Assembly: GCA_022615475.1 (NCBI GenBank)
Contig: JAKEGQ010000066.1
Location: 1 to 5,598, forward strand
Length of the DNA stretch: 5,598 nt
Source: Candidatus Methylomirabilota bacterium
GTDB taxonomy: Bacteria > Methylomirabilota > Methylomirabilia > Methylomirabilales > CSP1-5
Direction: 5' to 3'
A program made the translations under genes and the position numbers. Position 1 is the stretch's first letter, and each line of letters opens with the position of its first letter. Of the stretch, positions 1 through 4,519 are shown one piece after another. A model generated the notes under the pieces. The model saw only the letters and a list, made by a program, of their open reading frames with translations, was not told where the DNA came from and made no database searches.

Positions 1-38
1 GCTCGTACCTCCTGCACGTACTGCATCGGGTCGAATTG

Positions 39-56
39 ACTCGCAAGCACTCGCAA
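39..56. repeat. Tandem 8-bp direct repeat ACTCGCAA, 10-bp period
   Basis: ACTCGCAA occurs at 39-46 and again at 49-56, one helical turn apart. Its TCGCAA core recurs at 109-114 inside the anticodon loop of the tRNA remnant. Repeats in phase with the DNA helix next to an att site could be recombinase or excisionase binding sites; that is inference. No gene can be assigned in 1-107. Short open frames end at 37-39, 75-77 and 89-91 and could be the C-terminus of a gene outside the window, but none has a recognisable sequence. Confidence 0.4.
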
Positions 57-65
57 CGCGAAATG

Positions 66-99
66 AAAACCCCCTAAACGATTGCGTCTAGGGGGTTCG
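66..99 (-). terminator. Possible intrinsic terminator (minus strand)
   Basis: A perfect 9-bp inverted repeat, AACCCCCTA (68-76) with TAGGGGGTT (89-97), encloses a 12-base loop. Read on the minus strand the stem is followed by TTTTCATTT, so it could stop transcription arriving from the right, for example from the operon ending at 302. On the plus strand no T-run follows. It lies about 200 bases past the last minus-strand stop codon and beyond the presumed element junction, so it may instead belong to the integrated element. Confidence 0.4.
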
Positions 100-107
100 G
101 TTGAGTA

Positions 108-152
108 TTCGCAAGGCAGAGGTCGGGGGTTCGACTCCCCTACCCTCCACCA
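108..152 (+). other. Attachment site: 3' half of tRNA-Ala(CGC)
   Basis: The segment reads as tRNA positions 32 to 76. It has anticodon loop TTCGCAA (108-114, anticodon CGC), the 3' strand of the anticodon stem GGCAG (115-119), variable loop AGGTC (120-124), a T stem and loop GGGGG-TTCGACT-CCCCT (125-141), acceptor strand ACCCTCC (142-148), discriminator A149 and CCA (150-152). The U at tRNA position 70 (146) would form the G3-U70 pair that identifies alanine tRNAs. The 5' side is missing: the bases before the loop (GAGTA) do not pair with GGCAG, and no acceptor 5' strand GGxGGGT-like sequence or D arm lies upstream. A remnant starting in the anticodon loop and ending at CCA is the standard footprint of tyrosine-integrase insertion into a tRNA gene. 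It is not a functional tRNA. Confidence 0.8.
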
Positions 153-275
153 TTCGACGCGCGGGGGAAGCTTTCTAGCGAGAGCTTCCCCGCTTGCTCA
201 TGGCAGGCCATCTGCGGCTGGAGAGCCAATTCTAGCGCGTCGAATGGTGCCCTGAGCGAGCCGAAGGGCCTCACC
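148..275. repeat. Nested inverted repeats after the tRNA end
   Basis: A perfect 15-bp inverted repeat joins 148-162 (CACCATTCGACGCGC) with 235-249, and its left arm includes the CCA of the tRNA remnant. Inside it is a second perfect 9-bp hairpin, GGGGAAGCT (164-172) with AGCTTCCCC (183-191), loop of 10. Just after the outer arm, GCCCT (249-253) and AGGGC (265-269) make a third small stem around GAGCGAGCCGA. The motif CCCTGAGCGAGCCGAAGGGC looks like a dispersed, REP-like element of the kind often seen between genes in environmental bacterial genomes. That comparison is from memory. The stretch 153-301 shows no gene. Confidence 0.6.
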
Positions 276-301
276 TCCGTCTCTAGTCTCCTCGGTCCTC
301 A

Positions 302-628
302 CTACTCCCGGGTATAGCCCCTGGACTTCATGCACTTCTGAACTAGCTCCTCCCGGTACTCCTCAAGCCCTTTGTAATACCACGGAGCCTTGTCGACCAT
401 CGCCGCCTCCCTCTTGCACTCGGATTCGTCCTTCTCGGCTTGGCGGAAGTCAACTCCCGGTGGCAGCTGCCAATACGTCTCTTTCGGGGCACACGCGGCC
501 AGCACACTCAACAGGATAACTGTCAACACAACCTCCCTCATGTTCAGAGCGGGTGTTCCTGCCAACTTCACGCGGCGGTTCTGCTGCTCCAGCCGTTGAG
601 CCAGGGCCTCAATCGTCGGTTCCATCAT
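302..628 (-). CDS. Small lipoprotein-like protein with N-terminal coil
   Basis: A 108-residue protein of unknown function. The start at 628 is chosen because AGGGAGG (640-634) lies five bases upstream. A second ATG follows at once (625). Residues 3-24 (EPTIEALAQRLEQQNRRVKL) look like a short amphipathic coil. Residues 31-45 are a hydrophobic segment ending in LAAC (Cys46), a good lipobox. The rest is hydrophilic, with Tyr, Trp and charged residues and two further cysteines (in ESECKRE and VQKCMKS) that could form a disulfide. If translation began at Met30 (541) this would be an ordinary lipoprotein, but that ATG has no good ribosome site. From 628 the signal would carry an unusually long N-region, or act as a membrane anchor. 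It begins 20 bases after the membrane-protein gene ends, so the two are probably co-transcribed. Confidence 0.7.
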   Translation of the reverse strand: MMEPTIEALAQRLEQQNRRVKLAGTPALNMREVVLTVILLSVLAACAPKETYWQLPPGVDFRQAEKDESECKREAAMVDKAPWYYKGLEEYREELVQKCMKSRGYTRE

Positions 629-648
629 AGAATCCTCCCTGTGAGCTA

Positions 649-1515
649 CTATAGAATCAAAGCAGCCAGGAGATAGACCAATGTGACGAAAATGATGGAA
701 ACAAAACCGAGACAACGAAGGGGCTTGTTCTCAATATCCAATAGGCCCCTCATCCGGTTGAGCCCTATCCCCATATGCTCGCTCACTCTGACAGCCGCGC
801 CGGAGAGGGCATACAACCACACCCATACGGATGTAAAGAGCGTGGAGTAGAACGAGACTCCAGGTGAGACAAATCCGGAAGCTGCTACTGATAGAATAGA
901 TGCAGATCTCAGATAGCGCGATAAACCCTCCGAAAGCGGCAGCATTCGAATGCCCGGCGGATCTATTAGAACAATCAGTCCCCGGAAGCACACAAGCGAC
1001 ACTACGGCTATCGCAACCGTAGCAACCAAGTCGAGAGCCAAAAAAGCTAAGATCCTAAAGGTCGAGTGTGCCCTCACCATCCAACGGAGGACGTATCTGC
1101 TTTCTAGAAGTGAAAGGTAGTCTGGGATCAAATTGAGAATGACAAACCCAAAAAAGAAGCCCTGTGTTGCTCTCGGGTTATCAGTTTTGATAAACGCGAG
1201 GAATTCGGCGGGACGTAGTGCACCCCACACGGCAAGGAGGATTGCCACCGAAAGGAGCGAAACCACGCAGGATCTGCCAAAGCATCGCCACGACAAGTGA
1301 TGCTCGCCGAAAACGTGATCGAATACGGCCGCGAATGTCGCAGGCCAACTAGACACAGTTCCTGCCGGGTCGAGGTTCCGAAGCCAACGAGAGATGACAG
1401 CTTTCGTTTCGGGTGATGCAACGGTCTCAGCCCGCTCGAAAAGTGCCCACACTCCTCCTGTCACTGCTGCCCAGGAGGTGACATAAAGGAACAGCAAAGG
1501 GACCTTCAGATCCAT
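649..1515 (-). CDS. Six-helix integral membrane protein, unknown function
   Basis: A 288-residue protein. AGAGG four bases before the ATG supports the start. Hydrophobic segments are at about residues 5-26, 81-100, 118-137, 153-184, 217-243 and 268-288, giving roughly six membrane helices, with a soluble loop at 27-79. Conspicuous stretches are NLIPDYLSLLESR (128-140), at the end of the third helix, and LLDIENKPLRCLG (258-270), before the last helix. A charged, proline-containing turn leading into a terminal hydrophobic segment looks like a conserved motif, but I cannot name the family. No transporter, kinase or protease motif is evident. The protein stops immediately after the final helix, so its C-terminus is in or at the membrane. 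It is the first gene of a pair with the lipoprotein-like gene downstream, suggesting a shared envelope role. Confidence 0.85.
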   Translation of the reverse strand: MDLKVPLLFLYVTSWAAVTGGVWALFERAETVASPETKAVISRWLRNLDPAGTVSSWPATFAAVFDHVFGEHHLSWRCFGRSCVVSLLSVAILLAVWGALRPAEFLAFIKTDNPRATQGFFFGFVILNLIPDYLSLLESRYVLRWMVRAHSTFRILAFLALDLVATVAIAVVSLVCFRGLIVLIDPPGIRMLPLSEGLSRYLRSASILSVAASGFVSPGVSFYSTLFTSVWVWLYALSGAAVRVSEHMGIGLNRMRGLLDIENKPLRCLGFVSIIFVTLVYLLAALIL

Positions 1516-1682
1516 ACGACCTCTGGCAGATTAAGCTCTTTCCCCTGTCTACCCCCAGCAATGGACAGCGGCGGTGCTGGCGGTGGGAGCAGGCGGTCGA
1601 GGCACAGACCTTGACCAGCATGTCCAGTATCGCCAGCGCGGTCGGCGGAGTGGGCCGGGGAAGGGAGCGGAGTAGCTTGTGC

Positions 1683-2243
1683 CTACCGGACGAATTCCGC
1701 CCTGAACCGCTCGTAACTTCTCCTCAGGATGGTGCTCCAGTCAGGATGCAAGGGGCGCACGCCAAGATCAACGATACAGAACCGAAGCACATCCTCGAAT
1801 GTCACATATCCTGTGGGCAGGTGTATCTCGTTTAGGCCGACCTCGTATCGGTGGATACTCAATTGGACGGGACGACCTTGCAGATGGTGGCGACACCACT
1901 CGGCGTTAGGCGGAGGGAATTTAGTGTACTCCCACCGAAGGAGCGGTTCCGGGGCGCCCTCAGGCGTGAGAGTGTACCTGTATTCGATGGTCCGGAGCGT
2001 GTGGAGACCGTCCCGACCCACGACGGAATCACACACCTGCCCGAGATATAAGCCCATGGGTCCGAACCGGGTTTGAAGTGGGACCTCGACGGGCAATCCA
2101 GCCTGCCGAAAAGCAATTTGGACTCGCGGCGGCACGTCAATGACTATCAGCCGCCCCTTCGTCACGCTCCGGTTGAGGACGCGGTTGGCGTGTTTACAAA
2201 AAGTCTGCGCTGCTTTATGGAGGGTCTGCCCTCGGATGGGCAT
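1683..2243 (-). CDS. 186-aa protein, second gene of a TA-like pair
   Basis: A soluble 186-residue protein of unknown function. Residues 1-28 are predicted helical, and 30-70 contain short strands (RLIVIDVPP, LPVEVPLQTRFG, GLYLGQV). Residues 84-108 form a strand pair, RTIEYRYTL then LLRWEY. Next come C117-R-H119-H120, the stretch EIHLPTGYVTFEDVLRF (139-155), and a helical end (DWSTILRRSYERFRAEF). The order (an aromatic Y-R-Y strand, LLRWEY, a paired-histidine segment, then a helix with FEDVLRF) recalls small TumE/DUF6516-type toxin proteins, but this one is longer and the resemblance is only suggestive. It begins 17 bases after the 67-residue gene and lacks a strong ribosome site of its own, so translation may be coupled. 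A GTG at residue 26 is an alternative start. Family assignment is uncertain; that it is a real gene is fairly secure. Confidence 0.75.
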   Translation of the reverse strand: MPIRGQTLHKAAQTFCKHANRVLNRSVTKGRLIVIDVPPRVQIAFRQAGLPVEVPLQTRFGPMGLYLGQVCDSVVGRDGLHTLRTIEYRYTLTPEGAPEPLLRWEYTKFPPPNAEWCRHHLQGRPVQLSIHRYEVGLNEIHLPTGYVTFEDVLRFCIVDLGVRPLHPDWSTILRRSYERFRAEFVR

Positions 2244-2260
2244 AGTGCGGCGCGAGGCGC

Positions 2261-2464
2261 CTAGGCGGGAAGCAGTTGAACCAGCAGCTCTAGATCCGAA
2301 CCGAGCACATTGCGGGGCAGGCGACGTTCGCGGGCACGCCTCACCGCCTCATCGTAGGTGAGTCCGAGGGCGCGCGCCTCAAGGGCGATCAACTCACGGA
2401 GCTGCGCCTGCGTGAGTTTCCCCCGATTGATGGCCTCCCGAAGTTCTCTCGGCAATGGACTCAT
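2261..2464 (-). CDS. 67-aa helical protein, possible antitoxin partner
   Basis: A short, charged, almost wholly helical protein. Residues 4-15 (LPRELREAINRG), 17-33 (LTQAQLRELIALEARAL) and 35-48 (LTYDEAVRRARERR) read as three helices. The tail LPRNVLGSDLELLVQLL is hydrophobic and could bind a partner. No classical DNA-binding motif is certain. GGGGA lies about eight bases before the ATG, and a good promoter with a palindrome over its -35 box is just upstream. As the small first gene of a tight two-gene operon followed by a larger soluble protein, it has the layout of an antitoxin or regulatory subunit. That role is inference. The tail, LPR followed by a leucine-rich end, looks like a conserved signature, but I cannot name a family. 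Confidence 0.75.
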   Translation of the reverse strand: MSPLPRELREAINRGKLTQAQLRELIALEARALGLTYDEAVRRARERRLPRNVLGSDLELLVQLLPA

Positions 2465-2493
2465 AGATAGATCCCCATAACCTCGTGGCTTTA

Positions 2494-2522
2494 AAAGTAT
2501 GCAACCCTGGTGCCGCTGTCAA
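2494..2522 (-). promoter_or_regulatory. Sigma70-type promoter of the 67-aa/186-aa operon
   Basis: On the minus strand TTGACA (2522-2517), a perfect -35 consensus, is followed after exactly 17 bases by TACTTT (2499-2494), a weaker -10 box. Transcription would start near 2487, leaving a leader of about 22 bases to the ATG at 2464. Spacing and position fit a housekeeping promoter for the two-gene operon. Confidence 0.7.
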
Positions 2523-2536
2523 GAATTTTATTGACA
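2517..2536. promoter_or_regulatory. Palindromic operator candidate over the -35 box
   Basis: TGTCAA (2517-2522), an eight-base AT-rich spacer and TTGACA (2531-2536) form a perfect inverted repeat. The inner arm is the -35 box of the minus-strand promoter. A third TGTCAA is at 2605-2610. A regulator bound here would block RNA polymerase, as in self-repressed toxin-antitoxin operons. The outer TTGACA could also be a plus-strand -35, but no acceptable -10 follows it. Confidence 0.45.
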
Positions 2537-2623
2537 CTTTGTAAAAGGTTGCCCCGTAAGTGCTCGTTTTAGAAGAGCAGTAGGCGTGGGGTGTTCACAC
2601 CTTGTCAAACGACTAGCAAAAAC

Positions 2624-2656
2624 AAAAAAGCCCGGGAAGCCGGGCTTTTCTATTTG
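2624..2656. terminator. Bidirectional intrinsic terminator
   Basis: AAAAGCCCGG (2626-2635) and CCGGGCTTTT (2640-2649) form a perfect 10-bp stem around a GAAG loop. On the minus strand the stem runs into TTTTTTGTTTTTG, so it should efficiently end the RRM operon, whose last stop is at 2787. On the plus strand CTTTTCTATTT follows, so it can work both ways. It insulates the RRM operon from the promoter at 2522-2494. Confidence 0.85.
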
Positions 2657-2786
2657 CAGAGAGCCAGAGCCCCAAGTGATCCGACTCTGGGGGACCAGGG
2701 CAAGCCTCTTGGGGTTCGAGTCCAAATATAGGTCCTTAGCAACCGGATTTCAACGCTGGACGCCCCAGGAGGGGAATGGTAAGGGG

Positions 2787-2972
2787 CTATGCTCCAGGCA
2801 ACTCATCAGGGGGCTGAGGGGGGATGCCCTCGGGCCCGGACCCCTGCTGCTCCACGGCTGGGGGCGTCTGCCTTCTCTCCTGTCGCCGCTGCCGCTTCTC
2901 CTCCTGGCGCGCCTGTCTGGCCTTTTCTTTTTGGCGTTTGGCCCCTTGGTAGGCCCCCCGTCGCTTGGCCAT
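2787..2972 (-). CDS. Small Lys/Arg/Gln-rich protein coupled to the RRM gene
   Basis: A 61-residue, very basic protein. Residues 1-35 are a continuous Arg/Lys/Gln/Glu-rich helix (AKRQKEKARQARQEEKRQRR), followed by a Pro/Gly-rich acidic tail (PPAVEQQGSGPEGIPPQPPD). Its ATG shares one base with the TGA of the RRM gene (TGATG), the usual sign of translational coupling, and only a weak AGGT precedes it. Small basic helical proteins of this type are often found unnamed in bacterial genomes. The gene position and charge suggest it binds RNA or ribosomes alongside the RRM protein; this is inference. The operon terminator lies about 130 bases downstream. Confidence 0.7.
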   Translation of the reverse strand: MAKRRGAYQGAKRQKEKARQARQEEKRQRRQERRQTPPAVEQQGSGPEGIPPQPPDELPGA

Positions 2973-3295
2973 CAGTACCTATCCCAGCGGCCGCCTCCGC
3001 CGCCTCCAAACCCGCCTCGGCCGGGACCACCGCCTCGCCGGGGCTCTCGGTCCCGGGCCATGCTGACCGTGAGGGGGCGCCCTCCCACGTCACGTCCGTT
3101 GAGGGCCGTGATCACCGCCTGTGCCGCCTCTTGACTGGCCATCTCCACAAAGGCGAAGCCCCGGGGCCGGCCGGTATCGCGATCCGTGATGATCTTGACG
3201 TCCCGCACCTCGTGACCCCCTTCTTCAAAGAGAGTGCGGAGCTGCTCTGCGTCCACATTGAAGGGGAGATTCCCTACGTATACTTTCGATCCCAT
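2972..3295 (-). CDS. RRM-type RNA-binding protein (glycine-rich)
   Basis: A 107-residue single-RRM protein of the bacterial glycine-rich family, which binds single-stranded RNA and is often cold- or stress-regulated. RNP2 is VYVGNL (residues 5-10) and RNP1 is RGFAFVEM (45-52), both with the aromatic residues that stack on RNA bases (Tyr6, Phe47, Phe49). The fold is complete: beta1 3-9, helix 15-25, beta2 about 29-37, beta3 46-52, helix 54-66, beta4 about 74-80. The tail from residue 82 is RGG-like and glycine-rich (RRGGGPGRGGFGGGGGGRW), as in cyanobacterial Rbp and plant GRP proteins. AAAGGAG (3310-3304) lies eight bases before the ATG. It is first in a two-gene operon with the basic 61-residue protein and has a long structured leader. 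Specific RNA targets cannot be told. Confidence 0.95.
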   Translation of the reverse strand: MGSKVYVGNLPFNVDAEQLRTLFEEGGHEVRDVKIITDRDTGRPRGFAFVEMASQEAAQAVITALNGRDVGGRPLTVSMARDREPRRGGGPGRGGFGGGGGGRWDRY

Positions 3296-3351
3296 GCCTC
3301 TCTCTCCTTTGTGTAAGCCGCTGCGCCAGGCTTGCCCTCACCTCAACAAGA

Positions 3352-3380
3352 AGGCCGCGGGACTTCAGTCCTCGCGGCCT
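3352..3380 (-). terminator. Strong hairpin in the RRM leader (attenuator-like)
   Basis: AGGCCGCG (3352-3359) pairs with CGCGGCCT (3373-3380), and GGAC (3360-3363) with GTCC (3368-3371), leaving a TTCA loop and one bulged base (3372). This is the most stable stem in the leader and ends 56 bases before the RRM start codon. On the minus strand it is followed by TCTTGTTG, a poor but T-rich tract, so it could be a leaky terminator or attenuator. It could equally end an upstream transcript. Confidence 0.45.
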
Positions 3381-3531
3381 CGTCAATCTCAAAAGGCAGT
3401 CCCGTGAGAATCGACAGTCGGAGAGAGGATAGACCTTTCTTGGTTTGCTGTCTATTACTTCTTTTTGCGCACGGGCGGGGCAGCCCTCGCCCCCCGCCGG
3501 CGTTTCTCCTGCCAGGCCCGACTGACGACGA

Positions 3532-3554
3532 GGTTTTGTAGTCTCCACAAAACC
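3532..3554. repeat. Perfect 8-bp palindrome upstream of the RRM gene
   Basis: GGTTTTGT (3532-3539) and ACAAAACC (3547-3554) are exact inverted copies around AGTCTCC. It may be a protein-binding operator or the first stem of the RRM leader. It does not overlap a recognisable promoter, and no T-run follows that would make it a terminator. Confidence 0.4.
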
Positions 3555-3656
3555 AATCTAGCTGAAAATAAAGGAAAAGGGAGACCCCTGATCACGTGAG
3601 TAAAGACGGATATCCCGGGAACGTTATGCTGACAAGGGCGAGATTCTCTGGGGCTC

Positions 3657-3782
3657 TTAGCGAGGCAGGTTCCGCCCCCGCTTGCAGCGAGGGCACACCC
3701 AGACGGCCTTCATGGTGCGGGAATGCTGGCCGAGCACCACGTAGGTCCGCGGGCATGTCGAACACTTCGCAATAATGGCCAT
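3657..3782 (-). CDS. 41-aa zinc-ribbon protein
   Basis: A very short protein with two Cys pairs, C7-S-T-C10 and C30-P-R-C33, separated by 19 residues. This is the four-cysteine pattern of a small zinc ribbon. The region between the pairs has strands (TYVVLG, AVWVC) and the C-terminus is strongly basic (KRGRNLPR), suggesting nucleic-acid or ribosome binding. The start at 3782 is preferred because AAGGAG (3797-3792) is nine bases upstream. The ATG at 3791 abuts that site with no spacing and would only add three residues. The gene follows the 154-residue membrane-protein gene on the same strand after 76 bases. No function can be named. The real-gene call rests on the paired cysteines, the ribosome site and the clean start and stop. 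Confidence 0.65.
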   Translation of the reverse strand: MAIIAKCSTCPRTYVVLGQHSRTMKAVWVCPRCKRGRNLPR

Positions 3783-3858
3783 CCGCCTCATCTCCTTCTT
3801 CTGACCCTGTAGTTCGGGACCCCCATCGGGCCTCTCACTGATGAACTTCTTGGTCGCC

Positions 3859-4323
3859 CTACTTGAGCGTCAGCCACGATCTTCCGTTCACGGTAAACGT
3901 TTCGTCGGCTTCTAGCGGAAGGCTCCTCTCCAGAAGGTATTCCTCCAGGGGCAGGCAGCCCGAGTGCGGGATATCGTTCATCCCCGGTTTCCACATCCGG
4001 GCGAAGCTCCATCCGACTGCGCACGCGAGGATCAGCAGCGCTCCGGCCTCGATCTCCTGCCCTACGAGGCGCCCTTTGGCGGTGAGGCCTTCGACCCCCT
4101 CGGTCCGGGGCATTCGACCGAAGGGCTCAGCCAAAGTCTCAATCCCGTCGAACCACTCGTCCAACATCGGTAGACTCCTCCGAAGAGGTCCCGATGCAAT
4201 AGTTGTTCCAGATAACGCTGTGCACACGAAAGCGCCCATGAGTATTGGATAGAGTCTGCGTTCTCTGAATTCTCTGGGGAGCTCGTGACCGAACAGATGG
4301 CGGGCAGCGTGAACAGAAATCAT
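3859..4323 (-). CDS. Hypothetical protein with two membrane segments
   Basis: A 154-residue protein of unknown function. Hydrophobic segments at about residues 25-45 (YPILMGAFVCTALSGTTIAS) and 92-111 (EAGALLILACAVGWSFARMW) are likely membrane helices. Between them is a soluble stretch (LDEWFDGIETLAEPFGRM). After the second helix a hydrophilic tail of about 40 residues contains PLEEYLLERSLPLEADETFTVNGRSWL. By the positive-inside rule the basic N-terminus (REFRERR) and the C-terminal tail would be cytoplasmic. The start is fixed by a stop codon directly upstream in frame, but it has no good ribosome site, so Met29 is a possible alternative. No family is recognised. Its neighbours are the zinc-ribbon gene downstream and the divergent plus-strand gene. 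Confidence 0.6.
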   Translation of the reverse strand: MISVHAARHLFGHELPREFRERRLYPILMGAFVCTALSGTTIASGPLRRSLPMLDEWFDGIETLAEPFGRMPRTEGVEGLTAKGRLVGQEIEAGALLILACAVGWSFARMWKPGMNDIPHSGCLPLEEYLLERSLPLEADETFTVNGRSWLTLK

Positions 4324-4388
4324 TCAGCAAAACACCGGAACGAAGGTCGAAATTCCTCCACCCGTGGCCACTCCCCGTGTGGTTTCAC

Positions 4389-4417
4389 TTGCCTCGAGAA
4401 GTGCGTCAAACTATGAT
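4389..4417 (+). promoter_or_regulatory. Sigma70-type promoter for the plus-strand membrane protein
   Basis: TTGCCT (4389-4394), 17 bases, then TATGAT (4412-4417), which matches the -10 consensus at five of six bases. The predicted transcription start near 4424 is about 96 bases before the GTG at 4520. It also lies downstream of the longest possible open-frame start at 4364, which argues that the N-terminal extension is not translated. Confidence 0.55.
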
Positions 4418-4519
4418 GGGACCGGCCTGGACGGAAGGCCTCGGCAAACCCCCCGTGGGACTGCCCGCAAGAGCACGGTCGCACGACGAAAAAGTGACCC
4501 CGCACGTAGGATCGGATCA

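Larger units (their letters stand above)
3296..3600 (-). promoter_or_regulatory. Long structured leader of the RRM operon
   Basis: About 300 bases upstream of the RRM start carry no convincing gene but several inverted repeats. These are the hairpin at 3352-3380, ATAGAC/GTCTAT (3429-3434 and 3450-3455), a GC-only stem GGCGGGG/CCCCGCC (3474-3480 and 3492-3498) and GGTTTTGT/ACAAAACC (3532-3554). A weak promoter, TTGTCA (3635-3630), 17 bases, TATCCG (3612-3607), could start such a leader near 3600. RNA-binding and cold-shock genes are often controlled through structured leaders, so post-transcriptional regulation is plausible. The promoter is uncertain. Confidence 0.4.

Noticed and set aside
1..91. 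C-terminus of an integrase at the left edge
   Set aside because: Expected near an att site, but the short open frames show no tyrosine-recombinase motif and cannot be assigned.
629..715. N-terminal extension of the lipoprotein-like gene back to an ATG at 715
   Set aside because: It would overlap the end of the membrane-protein gene by 67 bases and has no ribosome site, whereas AGGGAGG directly supports the ATG at 628.
2531..2559. Plus-strand promoter using TTGACA at 2531
   Set aside because: No acceptable -10 sequence lies 16-18 bases downstream and no plus-strand gene follows.
2700..2735. tRNA-like GGGGTTCGAGTCC near 2711-2723
   Set aside because: The T-stem does not pair beyond two bases, there is no CCA end, anticodon arm or acceptor partner; it could at most be a decayed tRNA fragment.
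2586..3316. Long plus-strand open frames across the RRM operon
   Set aside because: They are antisense to the RRM and basic-protein genes, rich in Pro/Gly/Arg, and cross the strong terminator at 2624-2656.
3225..3548. Minus-strand 107-residue open frame over the RRM leader
   Set aside because: It overlaps the RRM start region in another frame, is Arg/Pro/Gly-rich with no hydrophobic core, and covers several hairpins; most likely a chance frame.
3863..4252. Plus-strand 129-residue open frame opposite the 154-residue gene
   Set aside because: Ser/Arg/Pro-rich with no structure; the opposite strand gives a protein with two clear membrane helices.
4320..4505. Minus-strand 61-residue frame ending in an ATGA overlap with the 154-residue gene
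   Set aside because: The overlap is tempting, but the frame starts at a GTG with no ribosome site and encodes a low-complexity Arg/His/Ser/Phe-rich sequence across a likely promoter region.
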